This document shows positions 1 through 9,625 of a stretch of 64,000 nucleotides of DNA, piece by piece; positions within the stretch are counted from its first letter, which is position 1; every line of letters starts with the position of its first letter. The translations under genes and the position numbers were made by a program. The stretch is taken from positions 7,483,152 through 7,547,151 of the forward strand of contig OZ024784.1 of assembly GCA_964017065.1 (NCBI GenBank). The letters run 5' to 3'. The DNA comes from Haliclona indistincta (lineage: Eukaryota; Porifera; Demospongiae; Haplosclerida; Chalinidae). Under the pieces are notes generated by a model that worked only from the letters and a program-made list of their open reading frames with translations, had not been told where the DNA came from and searched no databases.

Positions 1-1211
1 CCTATAGAACTTTTACAACATTATTCTATATATATAATTTTTTACTATAGCTGCTATAATAATGACCTACCTGGAAATGCCTTCTTAGTGATTTCGACAC
101 CAAGTGTCCGGGTTTTGAAAGACTTGATGATCTCCTTCCAGGCTTTCTTTACTGGCCCAAATACCCCTACATCCAGCGGCTGGAGTATGTGCGTGGTGTG
201 TGGTGGAAGGCACATCAAGTGCACAGATTTCTCACGTGCCATGCGAATAAGGGGAAAGCTGAGGTGCGAGTGGTGGCCATCAACGAAAAGAACAACTGGA
301 CCTTCTTTTAGCAAATTGTCTGCAGCCACTAGGAAACACTTCTTGAACCACGAAAGAAAATTCTCGCTCTCCATCCACCCACTCGAGCTCATACCGTATA
401 GTGCTCCGGCTGGTCCTCCTGTAGTCCAATCTCTATACAGATTTTTGCCTTTGTAGAGAATGTATGGGGGTAGGCGGGTGCCATCTGCTGCACCACAGCC
501 TAGAACTGTGATGAACTCTCTCCCTGTTCCACCTCCAATCTCGTGTACCGACCTTGATCCTCTTCTAGCAAGCACTACTTTGGAGGCGGTTGCAGTGCAA
601 AATCCCGTCTCGTCACAATTCCAGAGCCTGCTTGAAAGATCGGCCCTGTCGATGATTCCAATCTTTTGTAAGGTGCTTTTGACCTTCTCAAACCAGTTGT
701 CCATTACCTACATGTATGGGTTTATTGACAATGGCAACAGTGCATTAGTATTCAGTGCATATGTTATAATAGTTGCGTACCTCTGGTGTAGAGCTTAGTG
801 CTCTGACCTTTGGGAGATGCTGTGGCTTTCTCTCTGTCAATTTCGGCCATCTTTTTAGAAAGCATTCCCACCAGCTTCGTCCCGGAGTATTGTTGATAAA
901 AGGACTGGGGGTACCTGTTTCCTCTAGGTAATCGTGAATAATAACTCCCACCATTTCCTTGGTCATAGGAAAGCCAAGTTCTTGGAGGGCATAACATGAT
1001 TCTACCACCTCTTTCTCGATTTCACATGGTAATGCTAGCTGAGGTCCTCCAAACCTCTTTGTGCTTTTCCAGTCAAGTGATCATGCAGTGAACTTCTGGG
1101 TACACCATACTTTGCTGCAGCTCCACAGAGGCTTAATACATCATCTTGTACATCTTCCATGGCAGCCTTTAGTTGTTGATCAGTCCATGAAGGCTTTTTC
1201 TTTGCAGCCAT
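1..1211 (-). mobile_element. pogo/Tigger-type DDE transposase, interrupted, runs off left edge
   Basis: Three minus-strand blocks read as one transposase. The N-terminal block (1211 to about 1035) starts MAAKKKPSW and has a psq/HTH-like segment. The middle block (about 1032-781) looks like the CENP-B-type DNA-binding region, with GRSWWECFLKRWP. The third block (about 714-76) is a DDE catalytic domain whose acidic residues lie in NCDETGF, FVDGHHSH and LDVGVFG. Blocks one and two are offset by one base near 1045-1055, a frameshift or sequence error. Blocks two and three are joined by a likely intron of about 65 nt: donor GTACGC near 780, a TACTAAT-like branch site near 735 and an acceptor ending near 714. 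A further donor-like CAG/GTAGGT near 71 suggests another exon beyond the left edge. The family is clear from the DDE spacing. Whether it is an active element, a relic or a domesticated gene is open. No terminal repeats were found. Confidence 0.8.
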
Positions 1212-1220
1212 GATTGTCAA

Positions 1221-1745
1221 CAGCCAGAAAAGAAACCAGCAAACAAAGCGAAATTAGCACTAACGGATTTGAATTTTAATGATATTCATGAACTAGCAAT
1301 CGCTGATCATTTTTACATGTGGCTTTGGTTTTTATTATTTTATACTGCAAATCATGTTTTGGTATTATCTGGAAAAAGGAAATAAACTTGCATTTTGCAC
1401 TTCGAACACTGCAACTAATAATTATAGACGGCTACGAAAGTTTTTAGCACAATTTTTCAAAGATCTGCGAGTGGTAAGTACCTGCTAGTGAACGCAAATT
1501 CAATGCCTGTAAGTTTAGTTTTGTTCAATGCTAAGGTGTGCCTTGGGTTGTTTATAGCGCAAGTTTGGAAGCATAAGCTTGCTCGTAGTGAAAGTTGCGA
1601 ATATTTATAATTGCGCGTCCGGAGTTACACCCCGTCCGGAGTTACGCCCATCTACCTTACTACAAATTTTACTCCCATGCTAAGTATTGTACTCATTATT
1701 ATGAACTTTCTTCTTAGTTTGAACTATATATTTTTCTCTTTGCAG
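1221..1745. other. Intergenic stretch; probable 5' end of MRPL52
   Basis: AT-rich sequence between the divergent transposase and MRPL52. A donor-like GTAAGT near 1474 follows an open stretch whose last two bases would complete a codon with the exon at 1746, so a 5' MRPL52 exon may end there. I could not assign its start codon. Nothing else recognised. Confidence 0.3.
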
Positions 1746-3395
1746 GACTGGTCAGTCTCGCAGTGGTACAGAGTACGGTCCACTCACTGATCTTCCTGAT
1801 TGGTCTTTTGTTGGTCAGAATGCATTATGATTAAACTGCATGATTAGCTTTAGCCTCGCCTCCAGGCTAGATATCATAATAATATAGCCTGGTACAGACT
1901 GTCTACGCATGCGCGCAATATCTTCACCGATAATTAAGGTGGAGTATTAATTATTATTCATTACTTTTGCAAGTAGCTGTATTTTCCTAGCCATGGGTAG
2001 TCGTACAGGCTGAGTCGCTGCGTGCAGTTTGCTTGCCTATTGATAGGCATCGAATATAGCAAATTTCAGCAATGCAGTGTTAGCCATCGCGGAGCTACGA
2101 GCTCGCCCTGTGAAGACTAAGCACGATCGAATGTAAACACTCTTTCTTTGGTTGTGCAGAAGGTACGAAGCTAAAACTGCTCGAGCATGCTCATCTGCCA
2201 TCTGTGCAGGAATCCATGCGATGTTTTCGCCGAGCGCTGCTCGTACACGATATTACAGCTATGTGGTGCCAGACAGCACAGCCTGCGTTGCTGTAATTTC
2301 GCGTACGAGCAGCACCATTCCAGCGTTGCCAACTCTCTCAAGAGCATATTTTTCAGCGCCATTGAAGGCATCGGTAGCAGTAACAGTAGCGCTAGTCATT
2401 GTTGATGTAAATTGGAACGGACGTGTATCTAAACGTGCGCGAACTAATTCACGGAACATACACGGTGTTTTACTAATTACACCAGTTTTGGTGTAATTTT
2501 GGAGCATGCGCAGACAGTCTGTACCAGGCCATCTCTCAGCTCTAGCTCTCAGCTTTGGGGGAGTGGCCTGGAGGCGAGGCTAGATTAGCTTTAGCGTACT
2601 CATCCCCAGGCTACACCCTCCTTCCTCGTTTAGTGGCCTGGTACATACTGTCTGCGCATATGTAAACAGCTCGTGAATTATTCATAAAATTGACAGTGCA
2701 CGATTGCACCACGTGGAAAAATACGGAACATTAACGGATACTATAAATACTCATTGAATTTCTGGGTTTATCTGCCGCCTACACTGCTAACTTTATGCTA
2801 AAGCAGTTCTTAGCTTTCAATGGCGAGTGATGTAGGTATAAATATGGTTGATGTCTCTTACGTGATCGACTATAGGCACAGCTGATTTGATTCAGGCTTA
2901 TGTGAGTGCTTTTGTGAAGCTATTTTTATCGTCTAAAAAAGCATTCTTCCTTTGTTGACAGCCACGCCTTCGTAGAAAACAAACGTACACATCAGTGTGC
3001 GGACACAATGTACAGCAAATATTCGATAGTTTACCCAGCTTTTGGTGGATAATTAAACGCATGCGCAGACAGTGTATAACAGCCCACTAAATGAGGAAGG
3101 AGGGTGTGGCCTGAGGACGAGGCTAGCTTTAGTGTGATCATTGCAGATGGTCGACCAGCACCCATTCCTGAGAAAGCAATGAAGAGGAACAGATTTCAAA
3201 AATACATTCAAGTGAGTAGTGTGATACATTAGCTCTGTATACTGCTTGACTCTCTGTGTATAGTCTCGTGTCAATAGACTAATGGCTGAAGTTGATAAAG
3301 CTGCTACAGCTGATCATCAGAATACTACCTCACTAGACAACGATGCGCAAGATAAGGACATGACGAAATCAGACAGTGATGATCTGAAAACTTAA
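1746..3395 (+). CDS. MRPL52: Mitochondrial large ribosomal subunit protein mL52 (5' exon unresolved)
   Basis: Three exons are clear. Exon 1746-1813 encodes a segment containing [13 protein letters not shown], exon 3147-3211 continues with [10 protein letters not shown], and exon 3264-3395 encodes the lysine- and aspartate-rich end with stop TAA at 3393-3395. The joined [19 protein letters not shown] stretch is the signature of metazoan MRPL52, a small protein of the mitochondrial 39S ribosomal subunit. Splice sites fit in phase: donor GTCAGA at 1814, acceptor at 3146, donor GTGAGT at 3212 and acceptor at 3263. The first exon, which should carry the mitochondrial presequence, is not assigned and probably lies at 1380-1480. 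The 1.33-kb intron 1814-3146 is long for the locus because it carries two MITE-like elements. Identification is from family knowledge; a frame check across both junctions supports it. Confidence 0.82.
1842..2591. mobile_element. MITE-like element with 17-bp TIRs and a 9-bp target duplication
   Basis: The 9-bp direct repeat GATTAGCTT occurs at 1842-1850 and 2583-2591. Inside it are perfect 17-bp terminal inverted repeats, TAGCCTCGCCTCCAGGC at 1851-1867 and its complement at 2566-2582. A second inverted block (GCCTGGTACAGACTGTCT, near 1888-1906 and 2510-2528) lies further in. An internal hairpin is formed by GCTGCTCGTAC near 2236-2246 and its complement near 2302-2312. Open frames in the interior look like by-products of the palindromes and no transposase was seen, so it is non-autonomous. 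A 9-bp duplication fits Mutator-like elements, but the superfamily is inference. It lies in an MRPL52 intron. Confidence 0.8.
2593..3129. mobile_element. Second related MITE-like element next to the first
   Basis: Inverted ends match over about 50 bp. The left end (about 2612-2660) has ACACCCTCCTTCCTCGTTTA followed by TACTGTCTGCGCAT, and the right end (about 3060-3110) carries the complement with a few mismatches. The inner motif CTGTCTGCGCATG is shared with the element at 1851-2582, so the two belong to one family. The exact end and target duplication are ambiguous; a possible 9-bp repeat TAGCTTTAG flanks it. No coding capacity seen. Confidence 0.6.
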
Positions 3396-3510
3396 TATGT
3401 GTCCTCGGTTGTTGTCAAAATACTGTATAATAATTTACGGCCTTAATAGATCTTTGGGTATGATCTTTCAGTTATTATTATGAGCTCCAGTTGTGTTAGC
3501 GTCATGGTTA

Positions 3511-6103
3511 CTAGTTTTCTCTGGCAGAAGATGCATTGCAGAAATAGTTCACATGGATTGTAGTGATTTCTGAATAATTATACAAAAATTTAAAATTGAA
3601 CTATTAGGGTGTATGCAATAACACACTCACCACTGATTCTGTTGAGGAAGCGTGGTCTCAGTCTAGACCAGCCAAGGAAGAAGTATGCTGGTATCCCAAG
3701 GAGAATGACACCAAAGGCAATGAAAGAGCTCACTCTTTCCTCAGGTACCAGAATGACAGGAAGAAGGACAAGAAGAATGGATACCAGCACCATGATGATA
3801 GGAATGGGTAGCCATAACTGTGTAATCAGTAGTCATAAAGCAGTGAAGAAATGCAAGAAAAATGCACCTTAAATGGTCTTGGTTTGTTTCTTTCTGTTAC
3901 TCGAAGAATCAAAATACCAACAAAGTTGAGTCCATAGAACACCCATACTGCAGCACTAAAACTATTGACAAGTGAGGACACATTGCCACTGACAGCATAC
4001 ACTATGGCAGTAGTCATCTGACAGATGAGGACCAATGAGGATTTGACTTAAAATTAATGCCTACATACCAGAAACAATACAGATGCTACTGGTGTCTTCT
4101 GCTTAACATGCAGACCACCGAGTGCCTCTGGTAGAGAACCATCACGTGCTATTGAAAATATCAACCTAAAGGAAAAGTAGGTAGGTATGTAGTGAGAGGG
4201 AGACAATGATAGACACCTTGATCCTTGATAAATATCTCCATTAGCAGCTCCTATGGCAGATGTGCACACCAGGAGAGGGATAATTATGAGACCAGCTTGT
4301 CCTAGTGTAGCTCCACCAAATGCCTACAAATAACAGTATATTAATCAACATGCTAGTCTATACTACACATTTTATTACCGAGCCAATAGATTGTGTGTTC
4401 ACTATCTCATATCTTGACAGACCAGCAAAGAAAGCAATATTGACAAGCAGGTAACAGACTGCCACAATAGGTATGCCTATAACAATAGCCAGTGGTAGAT
4501 TCCTGCAGAAAAAAAGATGTTAAAAACGAATAGTATAACAAGAGCTCACCTGTTCTCATTTTTTACTTCTTCCACTGAAATTCCGACAACACTCCTATGC
4601 AAAGCAGCATCAATTATAGCCTAATAAACAACTAGGTACTAGGCTACATAAATTATGACAGTATCACCGCATATTCTGCTTACCATCCATTATAGGACCA
4701 GAGGAGAGCATAGAATGCTAATGCTATATCTCCAGGATTGGTTGAAGTGCAAGAAAATGACTGAGTGAAGTTATTAATATGATCTGGTAAAGCAAAGAAA
4801 GATTTTAAAACAAATGGGAAATAATCACCTCCAACAATGAGTTGCCACAATCCCAGGATGACAATGAAGGCAATAGCAATCAGTTTAGCAAAGGAGAGAA
4901 CAGTCATAACACGAGAAACTAACTTAACATTAAAGCAATTCAGAATAGCCAAAAACACTGTGTGGAGGAACGAGCAGTGTAATCAAGATGCGATTTCTTA
5001 GAAATCTCACTCACTTATGGCAGCTACTGCTATCATCACAGCAGATGCTTGAGGAGGGTCATTGCCTCCTGCAATGGCTGTCGCCAGGTAAAGACCAAAC
5101 ACACGACAAATAATGGCTAGTGAAGCTGGTCGGAGGATGAATACTGACGTCCATACAAAGAGGAATGACATGACTGCACCAATAAGCGCTATAGGAGACT
5201 GAGGAAATAGAGACAGGTGAATTTACCTCATCATCATATTCATGTTTATATTGTTCATTATGGTACACACCCACTAGTAAACAGAACCAACAAAAGAACT
5301 TTGATTTTGTGGAAGTAGACAGTAGATCTAGTAGTCTTGCCCATCAGTACATCAAATAGTGCAATTTTCATTGTGAATATTTATTTCATCATGCCTCTAC
5401 GTCGAGTCCATCTATAACACTCGTACTTCTGATTTATAACTTGTTCTAATTTTTTATCTTTTTTATTTATCTATATTCGTTCACTCTATATAGCACTTTA
5501 TCGGAATGTTCTTCCAAGTAAAATTTATTATTTAAAGTTCACACACCATGTATTAGCTTATTGTTGCATTTGCCCCCCAAAAAATATTATTCAAAATACC
5601 TTATCAGATTGGCCAAACCGGTAGACTTGTTTCAAGTACCAGTAATCTCCACCAGAATTTTTCATCAGCAAAGCCAGTTCACAGTAGCAGAGTCCTCCAG
5701 CCACAGCTAATAATGCACCCATGGACCATGCTATCAACGACACACCAACAGAACCACTCTTTTCAAGCACAATCGAAGGAGTGAAGAATATTCCTGAGCC
5801 AATAATTCCTCCAAAAACTAGGGCTATCATACTAACTAATGAGATATCTTTCTTCAGTTCCTCTTTTTTCTTTCCTTTTATCTCTAGGGTATCATCGAGC
5901 GTGACTATGTCTACCACCTCGTCGCTCTCTTCTAGTAGCTGTTGATCTTCTCTATCAGATTCAGCTGCCGAGACGTCCTCATTTTCGACTTCTTTTTCAG
6001 AAAACGTCACCATTTCATGCAACTCTGCTTCGTTTCCGAGCTCTTGTTCCCCCTCTTTTGCCTTCCATGATTCGTCTTCACCCTGGTCTTCGTTCACTTC
6101 CAT
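3511..6103 (-). CDS. SLC7-type amino-acid transporter (LAT light-chain family), copy A
   Basis: About ten minus-strand exons encode an APC-superfamily permease of the SLC7A5-11 type, which exchanges amino acids across the plasma membrane. Exon 1 (6103 to about 5597) has an acidic cytoplasmic N-terminus, then TM1 with GGIIGSGIFFTP and TM2-3 ending in GGDYWYLKQVY. Later exons carry RPASLAIICRVFG, SVEEVKNENR, ARDGSLPEALGGLHVK and VPEERVSS. The ATG at 6103 was chosen because the longer upstream frame lacks an ATG. A donor after NRIS near 3632 and an acceptor near 3570 add a short last exon ending in TAG at 3511-3513, in register with copy B. The cysteine that links SLC7 light chains to SLC3 heavy chains in xCT (motif QCEIPE) is asparagine here (GGNDPP). 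A 45-nt in-frame intron is likely near 4800. Substrate cannot be told. It sits tail-to-head with copy B, about 100 bp away. Confidence 0.85.
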
Positions 6104-6197
6104 TATTGTATTTCGAATGGGCGTGGCTCGTTTTGTATTATGCCAGAACACAATACTACTTTGTGTTGGACATCATGTATAATAAAAATTATTATTA

Positions 6198-8381
6198 TTA
6201 ATGATCATAATCTGATGATTTGACTTCTCTGGAAGAAACTGAGTTGCAGAATTGGTTTATGTTGATAGCAGCTATTTCTAAAGAATGAACACCAGTATTG
6301 TGATCATGTTCTTGTTTGTACTGATGGATTCCATTAGCTTACCACTGATTCTGTTGAGGAAGTGTGGTCTCAGTCTAGACCAGCCAAGGAAGAAGTATGC
6401 TGGCAGTCCAAGGAGAATGACACCAAAGGCAACGAGAGAGCTCACTCGTTCCTCAGGTACCAGAATGACAGGAAGAAGGACAAGAAGAATGGATACCAGC
6501 ACCATGATGATAGGAATGGGTAGCCACACCTGGGGAAGTTACAATATTAAAATCACACAAAAATTAAGAACTCTACTTTAAAAGGTCTCGGGCTATTTCT
6601 TTCTGTTATTCGTAAGATAATAATACCAGCAAAGTTGAGTCCATAAAATATCCACACTGCAGCATTGAACCCATTGATGAGTGAAGACACATTGCTGGCA
6701 ATAGCGTATACTGTCGCAGCAGTCGTCTGCAAACAATAGGTGGAATGAACAGAAGAATGTTACAACATAGTACCAGAAAAAATACAGATGCTACTGGTGT
6801 GTTCTGCTTCACATGTAGACCACTGAGTGCGTCAGGTAGAGACCCATCACGTGCTGCTGAGAATATTACCCTGAAGAGAGTGCAGCAGAAGAGTGTGGAA
6901 TGCAACAAGCATCGTATCATCACCTTGTACCAGAATACACTGCGCCATGAGCTGCTCCTAAAGCAGATGTACACACAAGGAGTGGAATAATAATGAGACC
7001 AGCTTCTCCTAGTACAGCTTCACCAAATGTCTACAATCAATCACGTAATGATTCACTATCTCAAAATTTTAATTATTTGTGCATTACCAAGCCGATAGAT
7101 TGAGAGTGCAATAGGTCATTTTTTGATAAACCAGCAAAGAAAGCAACATTGACCAGAAGGTAACAAACTGCCACAATAGGTATGCCTATGATAATTCCCA
7201 ATGGTATATTCCTGTTTGGAAAGAAGAGTAATTCAAGGTAGCAGAGTCGGTGAGTGCTCACTTGTTTTCATTTTTAACCTCCTCAACATAAGCTCCAATA
7301 AAACTCCTGTGAAAGCATAAATTAACAACACTACATGTACAGTAGTACACTCACCATCCATCATAAGACCAGAGAACAGAATAAAACGCTAATGCTATAG
7401 TTCCAGGATTAATGGAAGTGCAAGAAAATGACTGAGTGAAGTTAGTAACATGCTCTAGTGGAAAACAGACAAATAAGAATGGAAGATGCTGTAAAGATAG
7501 TACCTCCAACAATGAGCTGCCATAGTCCCAGGATGACAATGAAGGCACAAGCGACCAGTTTAGCAAAGGAGAGAACAGTCATAACACGAGAAACTAACTT
7601 AACATTGAAGCAATTCAGAATAGCCAGGAACACTATGAGTGTATAGTCCAGGTAGAGTAGCTACTACATCACAACAACACTCACTTATGGCAGCCACTGC
7701 TATCATCACCGCAGATGCTTGAGGAGGGTCATTGCCTCCTGCAATGGCTGTCGCCAGGTAAAGACCAAACACACGACAAATAATGGCTACTGAGGCCGGT
7801 CGGAGGATGAATGCTGATGTCCATATGTACAGAAATGCTATGAGTGCACCAATGAGTGAGGTAGGAGACTGGGAGGGTGTGTGATAGATGGATAGAAAAA
7901 AAAGAGGAACAATGCCACACACCTTTTTTAATCTACCAAACTGGTAGACTTGTTTCAAGTACCAGTAATCTCCACCAGAATTCTTCATCAGCAAAGATAG
8001 TTCACAATAGCAGAGTCCTCCAGCCACAGCTAACAGTGCACCCATGGACCACACTACCATTGACACACCGAATGATCCACTATTCCTTAGTACAGCTGGT
8101 GGAGTGAAGAATATTCCTGAACCTATAATTGCCCCAACAACCATGGCAACTATACTAACTAATGACATATCCTTCTTTAGCTTGATTTCTTTATTTTTTC
8201 TCTCCATTGGGGCACCAGTGTCTACCTCATCACTCTCCAGTAGCTGTTGCGTGTGCTGGTCTTCTTCATTTTCAGAAGCTGAATGAATTGGCGAGTTGAG
8301 GTTATTCCCTTTCTCAAAAAATACAATTTCGTTGAGTTCTCCTTCCTCATGCTCCACGGGCTCCTCATCCATCATGTTCAT
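6198..8381 (-). CDS. SLC7-type amino-acid transporter, copy B (tandem duplicate)
   Basis: This is a close paralogue of the gene at 3511-6103, with the same exon order and many identical stretches (GSGIFFTP, GGDYWYLKQVY, RPASVAIICRVFG, MVLVSILLVLLPVILVPEE). The start is taken at 8379-8381 (MNMMDEEP); the larger upstream frame overlaps the divergent isomerase gene and is not needed. The N-terminus is acidic, as in copy A. The last exon is 6277-6198: the donor after NRIS (GTAAGC) joins in phase to an acceptor at 6278-6279, giving a C-terminus of about 26 residues ending SSDYDH. A 49-nt intron lies near 7456-7500, where copy A has a 45-nt one. The heavy-chain cysteine is likewise absent (GGNDPP). 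Transport class is secure from the family; substrate and partner are unknown. It starts only 43 bp from the plus-strand isomerase, so a shared bidirectional promoter is likely. Confidence 0.87.
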
Positions 8382-8424
8382 GTTGTAGGCGTGGCTAAAT
8401 AATATTAATAGTAGGCGTGTCTCC
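8382..8424. promoter_or_regulatory. 43-bp divergent promoter interval
   Basis: The start codons of the minus-strand transporter (8381) and plus-strand isomerase (8425) are only 43 bp apart. The core promoters must therefore overlap each other or the coding ends. No specific factor site is recognised. The promoter role is inference from spacing. Confidence 0.45.
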
Positions 8425-9366
8425 ATGGCCGAGCAAGGCGAGCAGCGAGTGGTGGTTGTTGAATTTGTTGAGAATGGACGTGTAGCCATAGTTCGCATGC
8501 AGCATGCTGATAACAGAGTTAATCCGAAGTTTATCAAAGACTTCAACAGTGCTCTGGATGAAGTAGAAAGGTGCAATAGTTGTGCACACATACACTGTGC
8601 ATTTCTATGTATCATCTTATTGCTGCAGCGTGCCAACCGTTCAGGCCATGGTCACAATTGGTCAAGGAAAATTCTACTCTAATGGCCTTGATCTTGAGAA
8701 TCTACCTCTATTACCACCACAAGAGCTGCTCAAGTTCTCTCCTGACTTGCACAGACTGACTGGAAGACTGGTGACCTTTCCTATGGTCACAATAGCTGCT
8801 ATTAATGGTATCTACCCCAAATCGTAGCCATATGTTTTAATATCTTGTGTAGGGCATTGTTATGCAATGGGAGCATTCCTGGCTCTAGCTCATGACTATC
8901 GTGTCATGAGAAATGATCGAGGATGGTTCTGTTTGCCTGAGATATTTTTGCCAAGACCAATTCCAATGGTTTTGATGCGACTAGCAAGGTAGGTCTCATT
9001 AAGTGCATCCAGTCTAAAAACTAGTTCTGCCTAGAAACTATTTGGTCTGTGGGTATGCTGCAGCTCAATTGCTCATTCTGATTATATTTTTGCTGCAGTT
9101 CTAAGTTACCTTCAAATGAGCATGTTCCTTGTATACTGCTTGGCATTAAGTACACTGGAGAGGAAGCACTCACTGCTGGGATAGTTCACAAGACAGCTAG
9201 TAATGCAGAGTTGATGAACACAACACTGGCACTGTTCAGAGAGAAAACCAGTCATTTTAAAGAAGATATTGATCGACCTACGATGTCACTATTGAAGCAT
9301 AATCTTTATCGTGACATTTATGAATTTAGTATAAATCCTCCTGTAGAGCCCACATCAAAATTGTGA
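8425..9366 (+). CDS. Peroxisomal enoyl-CoA delta-isomerase / crotonase-family enzyme
   Basis: Four exons encode a crotonase-fold protein of about 255 residues. It resembles ECI-type enoyl-CoA isomerases, which move double bonds during beta-oxidation of unsaturated fatty acids. Exon 1 (8425 to about 8570) has MAEQGEQ and FNSALDEVE. Exon 2 has GKFYSNGLDLENL and TIAAING, the oxyanion-hole region. Exon 3 has AMGAFLALAHDYRVM and GWFCLPEIF, where the Glu of PEI matches the catalytic glutamate of the family. Exon 4 ends TSKL before TGA at 9364-9366. The terminal SKL is a canonical PTS1 signal, so import into peroxisomes is expected. A paralogue lies at 21140-21964. Isomerase rather than hydratase is inferred from overall likeness and the single Glu; substrate range is unknown. 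Confidence 0.85.
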
Positions 9367-9625
9367 TGGCTGTGGAGTTCATCATAGTGTTATTTTGTAT
9401 TGTTTTGTATTGCAATAGTACAATGGTTTATTTGCCTGCTCAGCTGTTAGCTACCGAAAATAGGTTACTGCTTTAATAGTACGTAAACTCTAATAATAAT
9501 TTTTATTAACAATACGTAATTAGTAATTATTAGTAATTAATAATTACAAAGCCAGCTAATTTTAGATCCAACCATACAACAGTTAGCTAGCTCAGTTCTT
9601 TGGTTGCGAGTAGCGTTTTGGAGCC

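Noticed and set aside
2152..2507. Four overlapping frames of 66-114 residues in the MRPL52 intron
   Set aside because: They lie inside the MITE and its internal hairpin; no domain, and both strands are open because of the palindrome.
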